A DNA stretch of 64,000 nucleotides, taken from assembly GCF_036569345.1 (NCBI RefSeq), contig NZ_DATCQT010000089.1, positions 22,144 to 86,143 on the forward strand. Direction: 5' to 3'. Positions 62,109 to 64,000 of this stretch are shown here, one piece after another. Under the pieces are notes generated by a model that ran no database searches, was not told where the DNA came from, and saw nothing but the letters and a program-made list of their open reading frames with translations. The translations under genes were made by a program, and so were the position numbers. Position 1 is the first letter of the stretch; each line of letters opens with the position of its first letter. The stretch is from Clostridium_AD sp036569345. Lineage in GTDB: Bacteria > Bacillota > Clostridia > Clostridiales > Clostridiaceae.

Positions 62109-63596
62109 TCAAGGTCTGTACAAAAGAGGTTCCAAATATCTATTACCTAAATAATCTAATTCACAGAATTTACGAATATTACAAAATTGTTCGTCATAAG
62201 TGTAATTTAAAAATTTATTGTAAATATCAATTAATTCTATAGTTTTTTTGTTCTTATCATATTCGGTCATTCCACTCCAAATACCACGGACATTCTTTCT
62301 GTATATCGTCATTGCTTTTCTAATGTGGCCTATTTCTCCAAACATTGAAAATACAATATTTAGCATCCAATCGCCAACGAACATTTCAAAAAATCCATTA
62401 GGAATATGATTAAAATATTTGCTATAATAAAAACAGCAGGAGATATTTCCTATAAAATTTATGCTTGTTATATCTGGTGTATTGAAAATATCACCTTTAA
62501 TTTGTTGCTGTATATTATAAAAGTCATATTCATTTCCATTTTTAATTATTATATCATCGAATGAAATAGAGCATTCTGGGTGGCTTTCCATAAAATCTAT
62601 ATGAGTTTGTAATTTGTTCTCATCATCCCAGTAATCATCACCGTCAATTAACGCAGTATACCTGCTTTTGCTACAAGCTATTAATAACCGCTTTAAATTT
62701 TTTACCATGCCTAAATTTTCTTCGCTTTTCAAATATTCAAAAGTTACGTTTTTGCCAACTGCTACATTATTAATATAGTTTTCAACAATCCCAGCGGTAC
62801 CGTCGGTGGATTTATCTTCACAAATAATAATATTTAAGTTAAAATCACCCTTTTGTATAATTATTGAATTAAGACAATCAACTATATATTTTTCGTGGTT
62901 ATATGCTAATACACCTACATTTACGGTATTTTTTTCCTCTTTTGTTTTATTCTCTATCTCATGCAACCTAGAATATAGATTTTTCAATTTATCTGATATA
63001 TTAATTACTGCACTGTTTAAATTTTTCTGGTTTTTCATAAGTATGCCGAAATTATTTGTTTCAAATAATATTATATAATCATTTTTATATTGATCATAGC
63101 AGCGTTTTATTGAAACCCTGTTTATGCAGTCAATTACAATAATTCCACCCTCTCCTATTAGTGGTGTGTAATTATTAATATCAGCCTGTACACTTTTAAA
63201 ATCATTGTTACCATGAATATGAAGCATATCTATTTTTATATCTTTGAAATATGGAGCAGCTTCTGTGGAAGTTTTTCTTATAATTTCAACAACATTAGAA
63301 AGTTTAAATACTTCTGTATTCATTACTACCTGATTATACATGACTTCAAAGTCTATTCCTTGTAAAGGTTCAATTCCATAAGCTTTCCCTTCATTATCTT
63401 TAAATGCCTGAGCAACAGAAAATAGACTCCTACCTTTATACACACCAATCTCCACGTAATTTTTCAACTTAAGGAAAGATGCTAAATATGCCATAATATA
63501 ACATTTAGATAATGGGTCACCCTTTTTACCATCATTAAAAAAATAATGGCTTTGAATATCTTTAAGTCTATTAAATAGACTGTTTTCCCATTGCAT
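62109..63596 (-). CDS. Fusion of a class I methyltransferase and a GT2 glycosyltransferase
   Basis: A 495-residue protein with two domains. Residues about 25-185 are a Methyltransf_24-type SAM fold (YVEIGVYKGRSLFSVAQAF, IDMLHIHGNNDFKSVQADINNYTPLIGEGGIIVIDCI). Residues about 220-330 are a family-2 glycosyltransferase (VNVGVLAYNHEKYIVDCLNSII, IICEDKSTDGTAGIVENYI, ALIDGDDYWDDENKLQTHIDF with the DxD). ATG 63596 is preferred, since GGGAG lies 8 nt upstream; the ATG at 63611 contains it. Such proteins decorate surface glycans or flagella; an adjacent rfbA supports a polysaccharide role. Confidence 0.88.
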   Translation of the reverse strand: MQWENSLFNRLKDIQSHYFFNDGKKGDPLSKCYIMAYLASFLKLKNYVEIGVYKGRSLFSVAQAFKDNEGKAYGIEPLQGIDFEVMYNQVVMNTEVFKLSNVVEIIRKTSTEAAPYFKDIKIDMLHIHGNNDFKSVQADINNYTPLIGEGGIIVIDCINRVSIKRCYDQYKNDYIILFETNNFGILMKNQKNLNSAVINISDKLKNLYSRLHEIENKTKEEKNTVNVGVLAYNHEKYIVDCLNSIIIQKGDFNLNIIICEDKSTDGTAGIVENYINNVAVGKNVTFEYLKSEENLGMVKNLKRLLIACSKSRYTALIDGDDYWDDENKLQTHIDFMESHPECSISFDDIIIKNGNEYDFYNIQQQIKGDIFNTPDITSINFIGNISCCFYYSKYFNHIPNGFFEMFVGDWMLNIVFSMFGEIGHIRKAMTIYRKNVRGIWSGMTEYDKNKKTIELIDIYNKFLNYTYDEQFCNIRKFCELDYLGNRYLEPLLYRP

Positions 63597-63831
63597 TATC
63601 TTCACTCCCATTTTGTAATGTTTTCTAATTTCTACTTGTTAACATCTAATATCGCATTATTATATGTTAATTTAATTAAAAGTGTACAGGCATTGTTTAA
63701 AATTTATAAGTCACCAAGCTTGTACACTTTGAATATATTAGTTTGATAACTTTAATAATATTAAAGCAATTAATTATTAGAAGTTAATATATGAATAAGT
63801 TATAAGACCTAAGATTTATAAGGAGGCAAAA

Positions 63832-64000
63832 ATGAAAGGTATTATTTTAGCTGGAGGCTACGGAACAAGACTATATCCAGTAACAAAAGCAATATCAAAA
63901 CAAATACTCCCAGTATACGATAAGCCAATGATATATTATCCATTATCCGTATTAATGCTTGCAGCTATAAAAGAGATATTAATTATTTCAACACTTAGAG
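63832..64000 (+). CDS. rfbA: Glucose-1-phosphate thymidylyltransferase (5' part, cut by window end)
   Basis: The 56 visible codons give the nucleotidyltransferase signature MKGIILAGGYGTRLYPVTK with KQILPVYDKPMIYYPLS, diagnostic of RmlA/RfbA, which makes dTDP-glucose for dTDP-rhamnose synthesis. AAGGAGG lies 7 nt before the ATG. The frame stays open to the window edge. Confidence 0.94.
   Translation, partial: MKGIILAGGYGTRLYPVTKAISKQILPVYDKPMIYYPLSVLMLAAIKEILIISTLR

Noticed and set aside
1..64000. CRISPR arrays, insertion sequences, prophage or integrase sites
   Set aside because: No regularly spaced repeats, transposase or integrase motifs, or flanking target duplications were seen.

Overview
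The window is a low-GC, gene-dense chromosomal segment of a spore-forming Firmicute, most likely Clostridium sensu stricto. The reasons are the AT-rich codon use, strong GGAGG-type ribosome binding sites, a V-type ATPase operon, gpr and spoIIP, the yqfC/yqfD pair and the dnaG-sigA macro-order. There are no rRNA genes, insertion sequences, prophage or CRISPR arrays. The species cannot be fixed from the sequence alone.

Layout. 1-9.4 kb is an accessory-looking stretch: a truncated cysteine-desulfidase relic, a two-component system, a convergent c-di-GMP synthase/hydrolase pair, a cell-wall-binding-repeat protein without a signal peptide, a NusG-II membrane protein, a BcrC-type phosphatase, a degenerate selenocysteine tRNA, and two duplicated mini-genes that appear to start at AUU/AUC. 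9.6-18.3 kb is a nine-gene V-ATPase operon with a perfect 19-bp hairpin between subunits A and B. 18.4-20.2 kb is an island of tiny genes (zinc ribbon, MORN repeats, Cys-rich peptide). 20.3-25.8 kb carries a full-length P-type ATPase homologue that has lost its catalytic aspartate, then comEC and holA.

25.9-41 kb is conserved housekeeping and sporulation: rpsT, gpr, spoIIP, lepA, hemW, the CIRCE-controlled hrcA-grpE-dnaK group, dnaJ, prmA, rsmE, mtaB and hinT. 41-49 kb is rpsU, a decayed yqeY, yqfC, yqfD, pgpH, ybeY, a dgkA-PAP2 fusion, cdd, era and recO (apparent CUG start). 49-61.4 kb holds a DUF4342 protein, ppdK, a CotS-family kinase homologue, dgt, dnaG, sigA, trmK, a Nif3-family gene and rnpB. 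The right end holds a methyltransferase-glycosyltransferase fusion and the start of rfbA, probably entering a surface-polysaccharide locus.

How the genes work together: several loci serve envelope and spore biology. BcrC and the DgkA-PAP2 fusion recycle undecaprenyl carrier, SpoIIP, Gpr, YqfC/YqfD and CotS act in sporulation, and PgpH, GGDEF and HD-GYP proteins handle cyclic dinucleotides. The strongest candidates for something undescribed are the pseudo-P-type ATPase, the twin non-AUG mini-genes, the decayed tRNA-Sec and the V-ATPase A/B hairpin.
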